Source: an uncultured Eubacteriales bacterium
GTDB taxonomy: Bacteria; Bacillota; Clostridia; Oscillospirales; Oscillospiraceae
Assembly: GCA_902475515.1 (NCBI GenBank)
Contig: CABSAB010000083.1
Coordinates: 1 to 6,569 of the forward strand
Direction of reading: 5' to 3'
DNA length: 6,569 nucleotides
In this document: one piece after another, positions 6,363 to 6,569 of the stretch
Layout: every line of letters starts with the position of its first letter
How positions within the stretch are numbered: the stretch's first letter is position 1
Notes under the pieces: generated by a model
What the model was told of the DNA's origin: nothing
Database searches by the model: none
What the model saw: the letters and a program-made list of their open reading frames with translations, nothing else
Position numbers and translations under genes: made by a program

Positions 6363-6415
6363 CGGCAGGCAGTACGCATTCGCCGTGAAATTTCCGGAAT
6401 CGTTACTGCCTGCCG
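6363..6415. repeat. Long imperfect intergenic hairpin (REP-like or mRNA structure)
   Basis: Perfect 12-bp arms CGGCAGGCAGTA (6363-6374) and TACTGCCTGCCG (6404-6415) can be extended inward through single-base bulges: ACG with CGT, ATTC (6378-6381) with GAAT (6397-6400), and CCG with CGG. The apical part contains the palindrome GAAATTTC (6387-6394). No T-run follows on either strand, so it is not a classical terminator. It could be a repetitive extragenic palindrome or an mRNA processing or stability element between the metallopeptidase and glycosylase genes. Confidence 0.7.
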
Positions 6416-6440
6416 CCCCAAACAATAGGAGGTTTTTTGG

Positions 6441-6569
6441 ATGGAAGCAGTGACCCACACCATAGCCCCAGTGTTTGACCGGGAGAGCCGTGTCCTGCTG
6501 CTGGGCACCATGCCGTCTCCAAAATCCCGGGAGGCGGGCATGCTCCAGAATCACGCTGAGATCGTTGGC
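6441..6569 (+). CDS. Hypoxanthine/uracil-DNA glycosylase-like protein, N-terminal fragment (cut by window end)
   Basis: The ATG follows AGGAGG (6427-6432) by 8 nt, and the frame stays open for 43 codons to the window edge. The residues HTIAPVFDRESRVLLLGTMPSPKSREAG closely resemble the N-terminus of family 6 DNA-deoxyinosine (hypoxanthine) glycosylases, where H..fPPVFDenSkvLILGsfPSvkSREqGF opens the catalytic fold. These enzymes remove deaminated bases from DNA by cutting the N-glycosidic bond. In the family the next residues are normally FYYGHPQNRFW; here they read MLQNHAEIVG, about five residues shorter, with Gln36-Asn37 perhaps equivalent to the catalytic-region PQN. This may be a divergent subgroup, a disrupted gene, or an error near a sequence end. 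It lies 84 bp after the metallopeptidase gene, separated by the hairpin, and may share its transcript. Confidence 0.7.
   Translation, partial: MEAVTHTIAPVFDRESRVLLLGTMPSPKSREAGMLQNHAEIVG

Noticed and set aside
6363..6415. Intergenic hairpin considered as a Rho-independent terminator
   Set aside because: Neither strand has a T-run after the stem: the plus side continues CCCCAAACAA and the minus side GGGGATTTAA.

Overview
The window is about 6.6 kb of GC-rich bacterial DNA with strong AGGAGG-type ribosome sites. It has lplA-like solute-binding protein, flavoprotein and FKBP-domain genes of the kind common in gut Clostridia. My best guess is an Oscillospiraceae-type Firmicute. This is an inference from style and gene content; there is no marker gene. 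No rRNA, tRNA, CRISPR array or transposase was seen.

Layout. (1) 3-1460 (+): the 3' part of an extracellular solute-binding lipoprotein of a sugar-type ABC transporter, closed by a GC-rich hairpin. (2) 1461-1728: an intergenic region with several sigma-A-like promoters. (3) 1729-2745 (+): a crotonase-fold protein resembling 6-oxocamphor hydrolase (a beta-diketone, retro-Claisen hydrolase). It keeps all five active-site positions and carries an extra C-terminal segment of about 70 residues. (4) 2762-2835: two back-to-back terminator hairpins between convergent genes. (5) 2847-4424 (-): a soluble FAD-dependent oxidoreductase of the fumarate reductase/3-ketosteroid dehydrogenase superfamily, apparently without the arginine/histidine set of true fumarate reductases. 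(6) 4425-4656: a divergent promoter region with small palindromes. (7) 4657-5889 (+): a trigger-factor-like chaperone/prolyl isomerase whose ribosome-docking signature is missing. (8) 5886-6356 (+): a small HExxH metallopeptidase-like protein that overlaps the chaperone gene by 4 bases. (9) 6363-6415: a long imperfect hairpin. (10) 6441 to the end (+): the start of a hypoxanthine/uracil-DNA glycosylase-like gene.

How the genes may work together. The crotonase-like hydrolase and the flavoprotein are neighbours but convergent, with separate promoters and a double terminator, so they are not one operon. Their chemistries could still fit one pathway: a flavoprotein adds or removes a C=C next to a ketone, and a retro-Claisen hydrolase cleaves a cyclic 1,3-diketone. 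That pathway idea is speculative. The chaperone and the metallopeptidase look translationally coupled and may form a small protein-handling unit. The glycosylase follows in the same direction and may be a separate housekeeping gene.
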